A stretch of 64,000 nt of DNA from Kerstersia similis (GCF_965139615.1 NZ_CBCSIQ010000002.1:230134-294133), one strand, 5' to 3'. Positions 8,214-19,236 are shown, counted from the first letter of the stretch. Notes: generated from the sequence alone by a model not told the origin. Program-made: numbers and translations.

Positions 8214-8672
8214 TCAGGCCTTCAGCGGTATCTGTAAACCCAATTTCAGGCAACCGAGCGCTACGGAAGTCCGAAAACGCCGTACGTTTTCGTCTCCACC
8301 GAACAGGCGCTCGGTAATCGCCTCAAAATCAGCCATGGTGGATGCCGTCAGCACCAGCAGATAATCGGCTTCCCCGGTAATGCTGTAGCACTGCTGCACT
8401 GCCGCTTCGGCCTGGATACGGCCACGCAAGCCCGCTGTTTTGGCGGGATGTTCGTCATGGACATGCACCTCTACCATGATGGTCAGGGGGCGCCCGAGCA
8501 AGCTTGCATTCAACACCGCTGTTTCCGCCAGGATTACCCCGCTATCACGCAAACGTGCAATACGCCGCTGCACCGCAGGCGCGGAAAGGTTCACGGCCTG
8601 GGCGATCTCCCGCTGTGCGGTCGTATTGTCGCGTTGCAGGATATCAAGAATGGCCAGATCAAAATCATCCAT
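8214..8672 (-). CDS. Lrp/AsnC-family transcriptional regulator
   Basis: 152 residues from ATG at 8672 (MDDFDLAILDILQRD), where homology-like sequence begins. The frame is open to 8783, adding a Ser/Thr-rich stretch that looks non-coding. The N-terminal winged HTH (LSAPAVQRRIARLRDSGVI) is followed by the RAM/effector domain (about 70-150, ITGEADYLLVLTA). It is divergent from the rhtA-type exporter gene at 8838. By analogy with Lrp-exporter pairs it probably senses an amino acid and activates export. No Shine-Dalgarno sequence stands out for either start. Confidence 0.9.
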   Translation of the reverse strand: MDDFDLAILDILQRDNTTAQREIAQAVNLSAPAVQRRIARLRDSGVILAETAVLNASLLGRPLTIMVEVHVHDEHPAKTAGLRGRIQAEAAVQQCYSITGEADYLLVLTASTMADFEAITERLFGGDENVRRFRTSVALGCLKLGLQIPLKA

Positions 8673-8820
8673 GCTCAGGTTGCCGCTATCCCGCGGGACG
8701 GAGGCGCTCGTGCTTTTTACGGAAGACACCGTAGTCGGTGTGGAAATCTTGTTTAACGGTGCCATATCGAGTGAAAGTTGCATGGGGCAAGGCTAATTAG
8801 AGCCGATATTTCCAGTATGG

Positions 8821-8835
8821 CGCAATAAAATTGCG
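8821..8835. promoter_or_regulatory. Inverted repeat at the rhtA start
   Basis: CGCAAT (8821-8826) and ATTGCG (8830-8835) are perfect inverted copies around AAA, ending 2 bases before the rhtA ATG. It is a candidate operator for the divergent Lrp-family regulator. Confidence 0.4.
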
Positions 8836-8837
8836 TC

Positions 8838-9734
8838 ATGTCCCAATCTCGTTACTCCGCCTTCCTGCCCCTGCTGGCCATCCTTGGTTCTGTCGCCTGC
8901 CTGGGCATAGGAACCTCATTGGCCAAGCGTACCCTGTTCCCTTTGATCGGCGCACAGGGAACAACCGCCATACGCGTCGGTTTTGCCGCCGTATTGCTAT
9001 TACTGTTCTGGCGTCCCTGGCGCTGGCGCCTGACACACCGCGATACCCGGGCCATCATCTTTTACGGCCTTGCCCTGGGTGCCATGAACCTGTGCTTTTA
9101 CCTGGCGCTGCGCACGATTCCATTCGGTATTGCCGTGGCGATTGAATTCGCCGGGCCGCTGGCGATTGCCATGCTGGCCTCGCGGCGGCTGCAGGATTTT
9201 CTTTGGGTCGCGATGGCCATTGGCGGGTTGTGGCTGCTGCTGCCATTGGGCCATGATGTCAGCAAGCTCGATCCCGTTGGTGTGATGTACGCTTTGGCCG
9301 CTGCATTCTTCTGGGCCACCTACATTGTTTTCGGCAAGCGTGTCGGCCATCTGCATGCCGGCCTGTCCGTGCCGTTGGGCCTGGCTGTTGCCACCTTGCT
9401 GGTGGTTCCGGTTGGTGCGGTGCATGCAGGCCTGGCACTGCTATCCCCTTGGGTGCTGCTGATCGGCCTGGGCGTAGCGCTGATTTCCAGTGCCATACCG
9501 ATGATGCTGGAAATGGTGGCGCTCAAGCGTCTGCCCTCCCAGGCCTTCGGCATCATGATCAGCATGGAACCCGCGGTGGCTGCCTTGCTGGCGCTGATCC
9601 TGCTGGATGAACACCTGACGGCCCTCCAATGGCTGGCTATCGCCATGATCATGTCGGCCTCCATGGGATGCGCCTATTCCGCGCATCAGCAACGGCGCAA
9701 AACCGTCCCTGAAGCGGGGCTCTCCGCACCTTGA
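8838..9734 (+). CDS. rhtA: EamA/DMT-family exporter, RhtA-like (threonine/homoserine efflux)
   Basis: 298 residues with ten predicted transmembrane helices in two EamA repeats. Several stretches closely follow E. coli RhtA: IGTSLAKRTLFPLIGAQGTTAIR, FGIAVAIEFAGPLAIAM, GLWLLLPLGHDVS and FGIMISMEPAVAAL. RhtA exports threonine and homoserine by proton antiport. The gene is divergent from an Lrp-family regulator, which fits amino acid-responsive control. No Shine-Dalgarno sequence precedes the ATG; the bases before it form the inverted repeat at 8821-8835, so the transcript may be leaderless or the true start may lie elsewhere. The exact amino acid substrate is inferred. Confidence 0.85.
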   Translation: MSQSRYSAFLPLLAILGSVACLGIGTSLAKRTLFPLIGAQGTTAIRVGFAAVLLLLFWRPWRWRLTHRDTRAIIFYGLALGAMNLCFYLALRTIPFGIAVAIEFAGPLAIAMLASRRLQDFLWVAMAIGGLWLLLPLGHDVSKLDPVGVMYALAAAFFWATYIVFGKRVGHLHAGLSVPLGLAVATLLVVPVGAVHAGLALLSPWVLLIGLGVALISSAIPMMLEMVALKRLPSQAFGIMISMEPAVAALLALILLDEHLTALQWLAIAMIMSASMGCAYSAHQQRRKTVPEAGLSAP

Positions 9735-9778
9735 CACGCAGCATGCCCACGGTTTTCAGAAGGCCTGTATCTTGACGC

Positions 9779-9811
9779 AAAAAACCCGGCAAAGCGCAAG
9801 GCTTTGCCGGG
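9779..9811 (-). terminator. Rho-independent terminator of hemS
   Basis: A perfect 11-bp stem CCCGGCAAAGC/GCTTTGCCGGG has the loop GCAAG. On the minus strand it is followed by six T. It lies 67 bases past the hemS stop and also separates it from the convergent rhtA. Confidence 0.9.
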
Positions 9812-9877
9812 CGGATGCTAGCCTTGCTGCCCACCCCCAGAAAATTCCCGGGCATGGACGCAAGCAATGCGGACGGT

Positions 9878-10930
9878 TCAGGCAGCCAGGGGTTCGGGCG
9901 CCAAGGATACCAACAGCTCACGCCATGCAGCCAGTTCCGGCTTGCCCGGTTTACGGGCACCGAAGAACTGCGCAATGATTTCGCCGTTGTCGGCGTACAG
10001 TTCGAGCGAAGTCACCCAACCGTCGCTGGTCGGCTTGTTGACGATCCATGCCGAGGCGATGGCCGAGGTCTTCAGGTGCAGGTTGAAATCGGGATCCAGC
10101 ACGTTGTACCAGTCGCCCATGGTCTTCAGGTTATGCACCGGGCCGCTGTGGATCTGGATCATGCCATGGTTACCCACGAAGCACATGATTTCCGTTCCGG
10201 TAGCCGCCGAGCCTTCCAGCACGCGCTGCAGCGTATCGGCCGGCACTTCCTGGGCCAGATCCTTGCCTGCCGCATGCAGCGCACCCAGGCGGCTGACCTT
10301 GAAGCGCTTGAGCAAGGGGAAAAATTCGTGCGTGTCTTTCATGTCCAGCCAGGCGCTGCGCAAAGCCGCTGCATCGCTGACGGTATCCGGTTCGACCGGC
10401 GTTTCGATAGCGGACAGCTGCGGCCACACCGGTTCGGCTGCACGGAACTTGGCGACCAGGGCTTCATACGCCTGAACATCGCTTTGCGGCTGCAGATAGA
10501 CCTTGTGCACGGCAACGCCAGCGCGGTCAAAGAACTGCAGGCTGCGCAGTTCACCTTGCTTGACATCCCAGGCCGAGGCCCAGTCTTTGAAGAAGACGCG
10601 CAAGTCGATATCCGGGCCCAGCACCAGGCCAACGGGGCCTTCCGCCTTCACATCCAGATAGCTGCCTTTGCGCTCGTGCACGCACCAGTCATTGCGCGTC
10701 AAGGCCATGACGCGGCCCAGGCTGCCCAATTCGCGGAAAACATCTTGCGGACGTTCGTAAGACAGCATGGTGCTCTCGACACCACCAGCGCCAGCGGCGA
10801 CCAGCTCGACTTCAGTAACGCCCAGTTCCGTCGCCATATCACGCGCGCGCAGTTGCGGCCGCGCCTGCTTGAGTTCGTCGTAACGGGCGCGCAACGCCTG
10901 GGCGCGAGAGGAAAAATCAGTATTGGTCAT
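9878..10930 (-). CDS. hemS: Hemin-degrading/heme-trafficking factor HemS/ChuS family
   Basis: 350 residues from ATG at 10930, which has AGGA 8 bases upstream (an in-frame extension to 11038 lacks support). Two tandem HemS/ChuX repeats are visible, the C-terminal one with the family stretch GPVHNLKTMGDWYNVLDPDF. Members bind cytoplasmic heme and in some cases open the porphyrin ring to release iron. Normally the gene sits in a heme-uptake operon (receptor, periplasmic binding protein, ABC permease/ATPase). Here it stands alone between rhtA and cysE, with its own terminator. No good Fur box was seen upstream; a 7-bp inverted repeat lies about 90 bases before the start. Confidence 0.92.
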   Translation of the reverse strand: MTNTDFSSRAQALRARYDELKQARPQLRARDMATELGVTEVELVAAGAGGVESTMLSYERPQDVFRELGSLGRVMALTRNDWCVHERKGSYLDVKAEGPVGLVLGPDIDLRVFFKDWASAWDVKQGELRSLQFFDRAGVAVHKVYLQPQSDVQAYEALVAKFRAAEPVWPQLSAIETPVEPDTVSDAAALRSAWLDMKDTHEFFPLLKRFKVSRLGALHAAGKDLAQEVPADTLQRVLEGSAATGTEIMCFVGNHGMIQIHSGPVHNLKTMGDWYNVLDPDFNLHLKTSAIASAWIVNKPTSDGWVTSLELYADNGEIIAQFFGARKPGKPELAAWRELLVSLAPEPLAA

Positions 10931-11018
10931 AGGATTTCCTGAAACAAACACAGCTGGGATGGGGCCGGAAGCCAGTCGTGCAGGACTTTGGGCAGCCTGC
11001 CCCATCCGCGCTTCCGAA

Positions 11019-11040
11019 CCATGCCCTGAATATGGCATGG
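11019..11040. promoter_or_regulatory. Inverted repeat upstream of hemS
   Basis: CCATGCC (11019-11025) and GGCATGG (11034-11040) form a perfect 7-bp inverted repeat with an 8-base spacer, 89 bases upstream of the hemS ATG. It may be a regulator site or a leader hairpin. Confidence 0.25.
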
Positions 11041-11173
11041 CAGCATTCTACCCAAGTAATCAGTGGCGGCGGCATTCTATGTGCGCACCGCCGCAGGATG
11101 CCGGAAAACATCCCGGGACAGGCTCAGGCCGCAACATGGGCTGCGGCCCGTGTACAGGGCGTTTCCGGCGTAC

Positions 11174-12148
11174 TCATTCTTTGCGTGTGCCGTCTGAATC
11201 TGCATTGATGGCACTGGCCTGCGTGATATTGCTGCCAGGCGGCACGCTATTCGTCAGCCAGACGTTGCCGCCGATAATCGAGGCCCGGCCAACGGTAATC
11301 CGGCCCAATACGGTCGCCCCGGCATAGACCACGACATCATCTTCCAGAATCGGATGGCGTGGCAGGCCTTTCTTGAGCGCGCCGTCCGGCGTGGCCGGAA
11401 AACGTTTCGCGCCCAGCGTGACGGCCTGGTACAGACGCACCCGTTCGCCGATGATGGTGGTTTCACCGATCACCACGCCTGTGCCGTGGTCAATGAAAAA
11501 GCTGCCGCCAATCCGGGCACCCGGATGAATGTCTATACCGGTATCCGCATGGGCGATTTCAGCGATGATCCGGGCCACCAGCGGCGCATCCAGGCTATAC
11601 AGCACATGCGCGAGCCGATGATGAATGATGGCCTTGACGCCTGGGTAGCTCAGCAGGACTTCATCCACGCTGCGCGCCGCCGGGTCGCCCTGGAATGCGG
11701 CAATGACATCGGTATCTATCATGCGGCGTACCTCAGGCAGGCTGGCCGCAAACTTACGGGCGACATGATGCGCCTGATGCGCCAGTTCTTCGCACGGCGC
11801 ATGGCGCTGACGCGCCAGATAACTCAGCTCCAGCAGCACCTGACGTTCCAGCTGCCGCATCGCATTGGCCAATGTCAGCTGAACATAGGCGTCCTCGTTA
11901 TCCTCGTGCAGGTCCAGGGGTCCCAGGCGCATGGGAAACAAGGCGCCGCACAGCATATTGACGATGCCGCGAATCTCTTCCACGGAGGGAAACTCGCGCG
12001 CGCCGCCCACTTCGCGCAAGCGCCCGCTGCGGCTGCGCCAATCCCGGCGCGCATCGCGCAGGCTGGCAACGATCTCTTGCAATTCCCAACCGCTCTCTTC
12101 CTGGCAGGGCGATTGCCGGATCTCTGGTTTGTCGGTCGATACACTCAT
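11174..12148 (-). CDS. cysE: Serine O-acetyltransferase
   Basis: 324 residues from ATG at 12148 (MSVSTDKPEI), with GGGAG about 12 bases upstream; the frame extends to 12184 without a ribosome site. A helical N-terminal domain (about 1-170) precedes a left-handed beta-helix of hexapeptide repeats. The C-terminal part includes ADTGIDIHPGARIGGSFFIDHGTGVVIGET and VVYAGATVLGRITVGRASIIGGN, with the catalytic His-Asp environment FIDHG. It makes O-acetylserine from serine and acetyl-CoA for cysteine synthesis. The long N-terminal domain fits the EpsC/SrpH-like branch rather than the short CysE form. It is monocistronic here. Confidence 0.93.
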   Translation of the reverse strand: MSVSTDKPEIRQSPCQEESGWELQEIVASLRDARRDWRSRSGRLREVGGAREFPSVEEIRGIVNMLCGALFPMRLGPLDLHEDNEDAYVQLTLANAMRQLERQVLLELSYLARQRHAPCEELAHQAHHVARKFAASLPEVRRMIDTDVIAAFQGDPAARSVDEVLLSYPGVKAIIHHRLAHVLYSLDAPLVARIIAEIAHADTGIDIHPGARIGGSFFIDHGTGVVIGETTIIGERVRLYQAVTLGAKRFPATPDGALKKGLPRHPILEDDVVVYAGATVLGRITVGRASIIGGNVWLTNSVPPGSNITQASAINADSDGTRKE

Positions 12149-12271
12149 GGGTATATCGTGCTCCCTATCTGCTACTCGGGCCATTAGCCGTCATGGATTG
12201 CCATCTGCCAGCCGGAACCGGCAGATGTTTGAAACAGCCATCGTAATGACTCTCGGGCCCCTGAAGGATTG

Positions 12272-12292
12272 AAACCCTGCCGCCGGCAAGGG
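12272..12292 (-). terminator. Probable terminator of the livHMGF operon
   Basis: On the minus strand a 7-bp GC-rich stem (CCTTGCC/GGCAGGG, one G-T pair, loop GGC) is followed by TTT. It starts about 16 bases after the livF stop. Confidence 0.5.
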
Positions 12293-12307
12293 CAAGCCCC
12301 CCCGATG

Positions 12308-13008
<701 letters not shown>

Positions 13009-13012
<4 letters not shown>

Positions 13013-13776
13013 TCCTCACCCAGGTATGCCTTGATGACGCGCGGATCGTTGCGAACTTCGTCAGGCAGGCCGGTAATAATGGGTTTGCCATGCTCCATGA
13101 CCAGGATGCGGTCAGAAACGCCCATCACCAGCTTCATATCGTGTTCGATCAGCAGCACTGAAACATTGAATTCCCGGCGCAGCCGATTCACCAGCCCCTG
13201 CAGCTCGACCTTTTCCTGCGGATTCAGGCCAGCCGCAGGCTCATCCAGCATCAGCAAGCGTGGCTTGGTAATCATGCAGCGTGCGATTTCCAGGCGGCGC
13301 TGGTGCCCGTAAGCCAGGTTGCCTGCCTCGCGGTTGGCGTACTGCAGCAAGCCCATGAATTCGAGCCAATACACTGCGCGCTCCTGCGCTTTCTGTTCCG
13401 CACGCCGATAGGACGGCAGCTTGAGCAGCCCGCGCAGCAAGCCGTTTTCGACCTGGGTATGCTGAGCCACCAGCAGGTTTTCCAGCACCGTCAGCTGCTT
13501 GAACAAGCGCACGTTCTGAAAGGTACGCACCAGGCCATACCGCGCCACCTTATGACTGGGCAGGCCTGCAATTTCCTGTCCCTGCATCTGCACGCTACCG
13601 CTGGAAGGCCGGTAAAAACCGCCAACGCAGTTGAACACCGTCGTCTTGCCGGCGCCGTTGGGGCCGATGATGGCGAACACTTCTTCCGGCTGGACATCGA
13701 AGGCAACGCCATCCACCGCCAGCAACCCGCCAAAGCGCATGCTCAGGTCTTGGACACTCAACAGAGGCGCGCTCAT
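13009..13776 (-). CDS. livG: Branched-chain amino acid ABC transporter ATPase LivG
   Basis: 255 residues from ATG at 13776. That start has GGAG 9 bases upstream and forms an ATGA overlap with the livM stop, so the in-frame extension to 13830 is not used. Walker A is GPNGAGKTT. The signature segment is AYGHQRRLEIARCM, and Walker B is LLMLDEPAAGLNPQE. The LivG-type C-terminus IIEHDMKLVMGVSDRILVMEHG and PRVIKAYLGEE is present. Confidence 0.95.
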
Positions 13777-14995
13777 TTCTGCAACTCCACATGCGGACGT
13801 TGCACCGGCAGCAAACCTTGCGGACGCCATATCATCATCAACACCATGACCAGACCGAACAGCAACATGCGGTACTCGGCAAACTCCCGTGCCACTTCCG
13901 GCAGGATCGTCAGGATAATGGCCGCCAGGATGACGCCGATCTGCGAGCCCATCCCCCCCAATACCACCACCGCCAGAATCAATGCGGACTCGATGAAGGT
14001 AAAGGACTCCGGATTGACCATGCCCTGACGCGCCGCATAGAACGCACCGCCAAAGCCGGCGAAGGCCGCGCCCAGCGTAAATGCGGACAGCTTGATGCGG
14101 GTCGGATTCAAACCCAGTGAGCGGCAGGCGATTTCATCCTCGCGCAACGCTTCCCACGCACGCCCGACAGGCATGCGCACCAAGCGGTTGGAGACATACA
14201 GGGTGATCAGCGCCAGCACCAGCGCCATCAGATACAGATAGATCATCATGTGCTGGGAATCGAAATCCCAACCCATCATCTGATGGAAGCTTTCTCCTTC
14301 GCCTTTCACCCTGCGCGTCATTTCATAGCCGAACACGGTGGGCTTGGGAATACCGGAGATACCGTCAGGGCCGCCGGTCAGCGTGGTCATGTTGACCAGC
14401 AGCAAACGGATGATTTCACCAAACCCTAGCGTTACGATCGCCAGATAGTCACCGCGCAGCCGCAACACGGGGAAACCGAGCACAAAGCCGAACAGGGCGG
14501 CCATCACTCCGGCAAGCGGCAAAGCCTCCCAGAACCCCCAGCCATAGAAGTGATACAGCAAGGCGTAGGTATAGGCGCCCACCGCATAGAAGCCGACAAA
14601 GCCCAGATCCAGCAGGCCGGCAAAGCCCACCACAATATTCAGCCCCAGGCCCAGCATGATGTAGATCATCACGACGGTACCGATATCCACCTGGCTGCGA
14701 TTGCCGAAGAACGGCCAGATAAAGGCCAGCAATATCAGCAGAATGCCCAGCCAGCGCTGGCCGCTAGCCGGCAAGACAGGCATGCTGGGCGTCTTGACGC
14801 CGCCAAACAGACGCGCCAGCAAGGGCTTGAATAAATGAAAAACGAAAACGATGCCGCAGCCCAGTACCACCAGATCCCATTCCGGGTTCAACGTCATCCC
14901 GGCCCCCTGGCGCACCAGCTGCAGGCCGAACACCGGCGTAATGATGACCGCCGTCATCAACGCCGCAATGATTGCGTTCTTGAAGGAGTTTGCCA

Positions 14996-14996
<1 letters not shown>
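13773..14996 (-). CDS. livM: Branched-chain amino acid ABC transporter permease LivM
   Basis: 407 residues, about ten membrane helices, with the LivM-type cytoplasmic loop REDEIACRSLGLNPTRIKLSAFTLGAAFAG that contacts the ATPase. The N-terminus carries about 90 extra residues with two or three hydrophobic segments before the conserved core (LGLGLNIVVGFAGLLDLGFVGFYAVGAY), as in E. coli LivM. The start overlaps the livH stop (TGATG). Confidence 0.94.
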
Positions 14997-15919
<923 letters not shown>

Positions 15920-16107
15920 AGGAAAAAACTCAGCCTGCGCAAACCCCGGCACAAGTGCATGCAAGGGTTTGCGTGCGGATGGAAACGATTGGAAGCAACG
16001 CAAGCTGCGATGCCAAAACGGCAATTCTACATTCCCCTACTGCCATTGCCGTCTTTCAACAGGCCAATGAATAGCAGGTTTAGTAGAAACCCTTAAACAA
16101 ACGTTCC

Positions 16108-16929
16108 CTAAGAACCCTGGCTGAGTTCTTCGGCACGACGCGCCGCAGCGGCCATGGCGTCGGCCACGATCGCGGGCCATTCGCGCTGCTCGAAAACCTG
16201 TAGGGCGGCCGCAGTCGTACCGCCAGGAGAAGTAACGCGCTGGCGCAGCACGGCAGGCGTTTCACTGGATGCAGCAGCCAGTTGCGCAGCACCCAGCACC
16301 GTCTGAATGGCCAGCGCCTGGGCATCCGCTTGTACCAGTCCCAGCCGCTCACCCCCAGCGGTCAAGGCTTCGATCAGCAGGAAAATATAGGCCGGTCCGC
16401 TACCGGACAAAGCCGTCACGGCATCCAGCTGTGCTTCCTGCTCGACCCAGGTCACAGTTCCCACGGCAGCCAGGATGGATGTCGCCAAATCCCGCTGCGC
16501 CTGCGGTACCGCTGCGCTGGCATACAGCCCGGAGGCCCCGGCACCGACCAGGGCCGGCGTGTTGGGCATGCAACGCACGAGCCGCAAGGCCTGCGCGCCG
16601 GCCAGCCATTGCTCGAAACGCGCCAATGTAATCCCGGCCGCAATGCTGATCACCAGCGTGCCGGGCGCCAGCCATGGACGCGTGGCCTCGACCACCTGCG
16701 CCATGACCTGCGGCTTGACGGCATAGATCCAGACATTGCATGACCGCAAGGTTTCGTCAGCACTGGCTGCCGCCGTGCTGCCCAGGCCTTGCCAGCGCGC
16801 GCGGATGTCTTCGTTGATATCAACGACATGGATATGATCAGCGGGACACAGCTTGCCCGCCAGCCCGGCACCCAGCGCAGCGGCCATATTGCCGCCGCCG
16901 ATAAAGGCAATTCGCAAATCGCTAGACAT
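16108..16929 (-). CDS. proC: Pyrroline-5-carboxylate reductase
   Basis: 273 residues from ATG at 16929, with GGGGGAG 6-7 bases upstream. The N-terminal Rossmann fold has IAFIGGGNMAAALGAGL. The C-terminal dimerisation domain has the family signature ALSGSGPAYIFLLIEAL and TSPGGTTAAALQVFE. It catalyses the last step of proline synthesis with NAD(P)H. It lies 40 bases downstream of ubiA on the same strand and is probably cotranscribed. Confidence 0.96.
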   Translation of the reverse strand: MSSDLRIAFIGGGNMAAALGAGLAGKLCPADHIHVVDINEDIRARWQGLGSTAAASADETLRSCNVWIYAVKPQVMAQVVEATRPWLAPGTLVISIAAGITLARFEQWLAGAQALRLVRCMPNTPALVGAGASGLYASAAVPQAQRDLATSILAAVGTVTWVEQEAQLDAVTALSGSGPAYIFLLIEALTAGGERLGLVQADAQALAIQTVLGAAQLAAASSETPAVLRQRVTSPGGTTAAALQVFEQREWPAIVADAMAAAARRAEELSQGS

Positions 16930-16969
16930 GAAACACTCCCCCTCTTCCTGCCCCCGGCAGGTGCTAGTG

Positions 16970-17854
16970 TTATCCCAGCATGGTTTCCAGGAAAATCCCG
17001 GCAAAGACCGCAAAGCCGAACCAGGTGTTATTGAGAAACGCGCGGAAGCAGGCTGCACGATCGCGCCCGCGTATCCAGACCAGATGGCGCAACGCAATCA
17101 TGGCCGCGACGGCCAGACCCGCCCAGAACCAGCTCTGATAGCCCTTCATGCCGCCGAAAATCCCCAGCAATGACAGTGTCGCCGCATAAAAGAACGCCAC
17201 CATCGTCACATCCCAGGAGCCGAAGGTCACGGCCGAGGTCTTGAGTCCGAGCTTGATATCGTCCTCGCGATCCACCATCGCATATTCCGTATCGTAGGCA
17301 ATCGCCCAGCAAACATTGGCAGCCAGCATGATCCAGGCTTCCAGCGGCAGCGCATTCTGCACCGCAGCGTAGCCCATGGGAATGCCAAAGCCGAAGGCAA
17401 TCCCCAGATACGCCTGTGGGATGGCAAAAAAACGCTTCATCAGCGGATAGGTCACTGCCAGAAACACCGCGGGCAAGGACAACCACAGCGTCAAGGCATT
17501 GAGCGGCAAAATCAGGATCAACGACACCAGCGCCAGCGCGGCGGCAACCAGCAGTGCCTCTTTGCCGCTGATTTTGCCTGTGGTCAGCACCCGCTCCTGC
17601 GTACGGTCAACATGCCGATCGAAATCACGGTCGAAGTAATCATTGACGGCACAACCAGCAGAGCGCATCAATACCGTGCCGATAACGAAAACGATCAGGA
17701 TGTACCAAGACGGCCGGCCTCCGCTGGCGGCCCAGAGCGCCCACAAGGTGGGCCATAACAGCAATAGCGAACCGATAGGCTTGTCCAGCCGCGTCAGCCG
17801 GGCATACAGGCCCAGCCGCTGGAAAAAATCAGGCTTCAAGGCTTCCATGGTCAT
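16970..17854 (-). CDS. ubiA: 4-hydroxybenzoate octaprenyltransferase
   Basis: 294 residues from ATG at 17854, which has GGAGGGGG 9 bases upstream. Membrane prenyltransferase with eight or nine helices and both Asp-rich motifs: NDYFDRDFDRHVDRT (polyprenyl-diphosphate binding) and DREDDIKLGLKTSA. It attaches the prenyl tail to 4-hydroxybenzoate in ubiquinone synthesis at the inner membrane. It is upstream of proC, as in related betaproteobacteria. Confidence 0.96.
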   Translation of the reverse strand: MTMEALKPDFFQRLGLYARLTRLDKPIGSLLLLWPTLWALWAASGGRPSWYILIVFVIGTVLMRSAGCAVNDYFDRDFDRHVDRTQERVLTTGKISGKEALLVAAALALVSLILILPLNALTLWLSLPAVFLAVTYPLMKRFFAIPQAYLGIAFGFGIPMGYAAVQNALPLEAWIMLAANVCWAIAYDTEYAMVDREDDIKLGLKTSAVTFGSWDVTMVAFFYAATLSLLGIFGGMKGYQSWFWAGLAVAAMIALRHLVWIRGRDRAACFRAFLNNTWFGFAVFAGIFLETMLG

Positions 17855-18156
17855 CGAATAAATCCCCCTCCGGCACGGCACGGCCCGCATTTTTCGAACG
17901 ATTTCATTGCGGTCAGCGCCAGTGAAGCGCACATTGTAACGGCTGCCCGATGATCGTTCAGCGCCGATTCAATGCTGAGCCTGACGCGACATGTCCGACG
18001 GAACGTTACGATGCGGATTGACGCGACGGCATCCACGCCCGGATCCGCGCACGGGTCGTTCAGCGCTGCATAATCGGCCACAATCCCGCACAGAAGCAAA
18101 GGCAGGCCAGCCCATCCCTGATGCTGTGTCCGCGCCCATGACAAGGAGAGAGATAG
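17855..18156. other. 302-base divergent intergenic region with short direct repeats
   Basis: No gene seen. It separates ubiA (minus) from the flavin oxidoreductase gene (plus) and must hold both promoters. TCGTTCAGCGC occurs twice in direct orientation (17954-17964 and 18056-18066). TGACGCGAC also occurs twice (17982-17990 and 18019-18027). They could be regulator sites, but none is recognised. Confidence 0.4.
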
Positions 18157-19113
18157 ATGTCACAGCTGCCCCCTGTGCTCAGCCGGCTGAGCCTGCCCGT
18201 CATTGCATCACCGATGTTCATCGTCAGCACGCCCAGGCTGGTCATTGCACAGTGCAAGGCCGGCATCGTCGGATCCATGCCTGCGCTCAATGCACGGCCA
18301 GCTGCGCAGCTGGAAGATTGGCTGGCAGAAATCACTGAAAGCCTGGACGCCCATAACCGGGCCCATCCAGATCAACCGGCGGCTCCGTTCGCCATCAATC
18401 AGATCGTCCATCGTAGCAATGAGCGGCTGGAACACGACATGGCTTTGTGCGTCAAGTACAAGGTGCCCATCATCATCACCTCCCTGGGAGCCCAGCCGGA
18501 GATCAATCAGGCCGCCCATGGCTATGGCGGGATCGTCCTGCATGATGTGATCAACAACACCTTTGCCCGCAAGGCCATCGCCAAGGGTGCCGATGGCCTG
18601 ATTGCCGTGGCCAGTGGCGCGGGCGGACATGCCGGCACCAAGCATCCGTTTGCATTGATCGAAGAAATCCGTGCCTGGTTCGACGGGCCGCTGGCGCTAT
18701 CTGGCGCCATCTCCACCGGTAATGGCATTCTGGCGGCCCAGGCTATCGGCGCAGACTTTGCCTATATCGGTTCGGCTTTCATCGCCACCGAGGAAGCCCG
18801 GGCTGCCGACGCGTACAAGCAAGCCATCGTCGCAGGCAGCTCCGACGACATCATCTATACCAACTACTTCACCGGCATTCATGGCAACTACCTGAAACCG
18901 TCGATCATTGCGTCAGGCCTGGACCCCGACCACCTGCCCGTCAGTGACCCGACGCACATGAATTTCGGCGCAGACCGGGCCGCCAAGGCCTGGAAGGACA
19001 TCTGGGGTTGCGGCCAGGGCATAGGCGCCGTGCAACGCGTGCAAACCGCCGCCGACTACATCGCCCAGCTGCAACGCGAATATGACCAGGCGCGGCGACG
19101 GTTGGCGCTCTGA
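18157..19113 (+). CDS. NAD(P)H-dependent flavin oxidoreductase / nitronate monooxygenase family
   Basis: 318 residues. The FMN-binding TIM-barrel of the 2-nitropropane dioxygenase family is shown by PVIASPMFIVSTP at the N-terminus, ASGAGGHAGTKHPFALI (phosphate-binding loop and active-site region) and ISTGNGILAAQAIGADFAYIGSAF near the C-terminus. AAGGAGAG 8 bases before the ATG gives a clear start. Members oxidise nitronates or reduce quinones or enoyl substrates, so the real substrate is unknown. The gene is monocistronic and ends before a strong bidirectional hairpin. Confidence 0.88.
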   Translation: MSQLPPVLSRLSLPVIASPMFIVSTPRLVIAQCKAGIVGSMPALNARPAAQLEDWLAEITESLDAHNRAHPDQPAAPFAINQIVHRSNERLEHDMALCVKYKVPIIITSLGAQPEINQAAHGYGGIVLHDVINNTFARKAIAKGADGLIAVASGAGGHAGTKHPFALIEEIRAWFDGPLALSGAISTGNGILAAQAIGADFAYIGSAFIATEEARAADAYKQAIVAGSSDDIIYTNYFTGIHGNYLKPSIIASGLDPDHLPVSDPTHMNFGADRAAKAWKDIWGCGQGIGAVQRVQTAADYIAQLQREYDQARRRLAL

Positions 19114-19195
19114 CACGCCCGGCACCCTGAGCGCCAAGTCGCCGGGCCTGTGCCCAGACACTCGGGGCGTCAGCAGAAGTTAGCGCATCCCCATG

Positions 19196-19236
19196 AAAAA
19201 CCCCTCGACCGCCTTCGCATGGCGGTCGAGGGGTTT
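19196..19236. terminator. Strong bidirectional terminator
   Basis: A perfect 13-bp stem CCCCTCGACCGCC/GGCGGTCGAGGGG has a 7-base loop. It is flanked by AAAAA on the left (T-run for the minus strand, serving livK) and TTT on the right (serving the plus-strand oxidoreductase gene). Confidence 0.92.

Noticed and set aside
9815..10942. 375-codon open frame on the plus strand
   Set aside because: It lies antisense over hemS, has no recognisable domain and has the composition of a shadow frame in GC-rich DNA.
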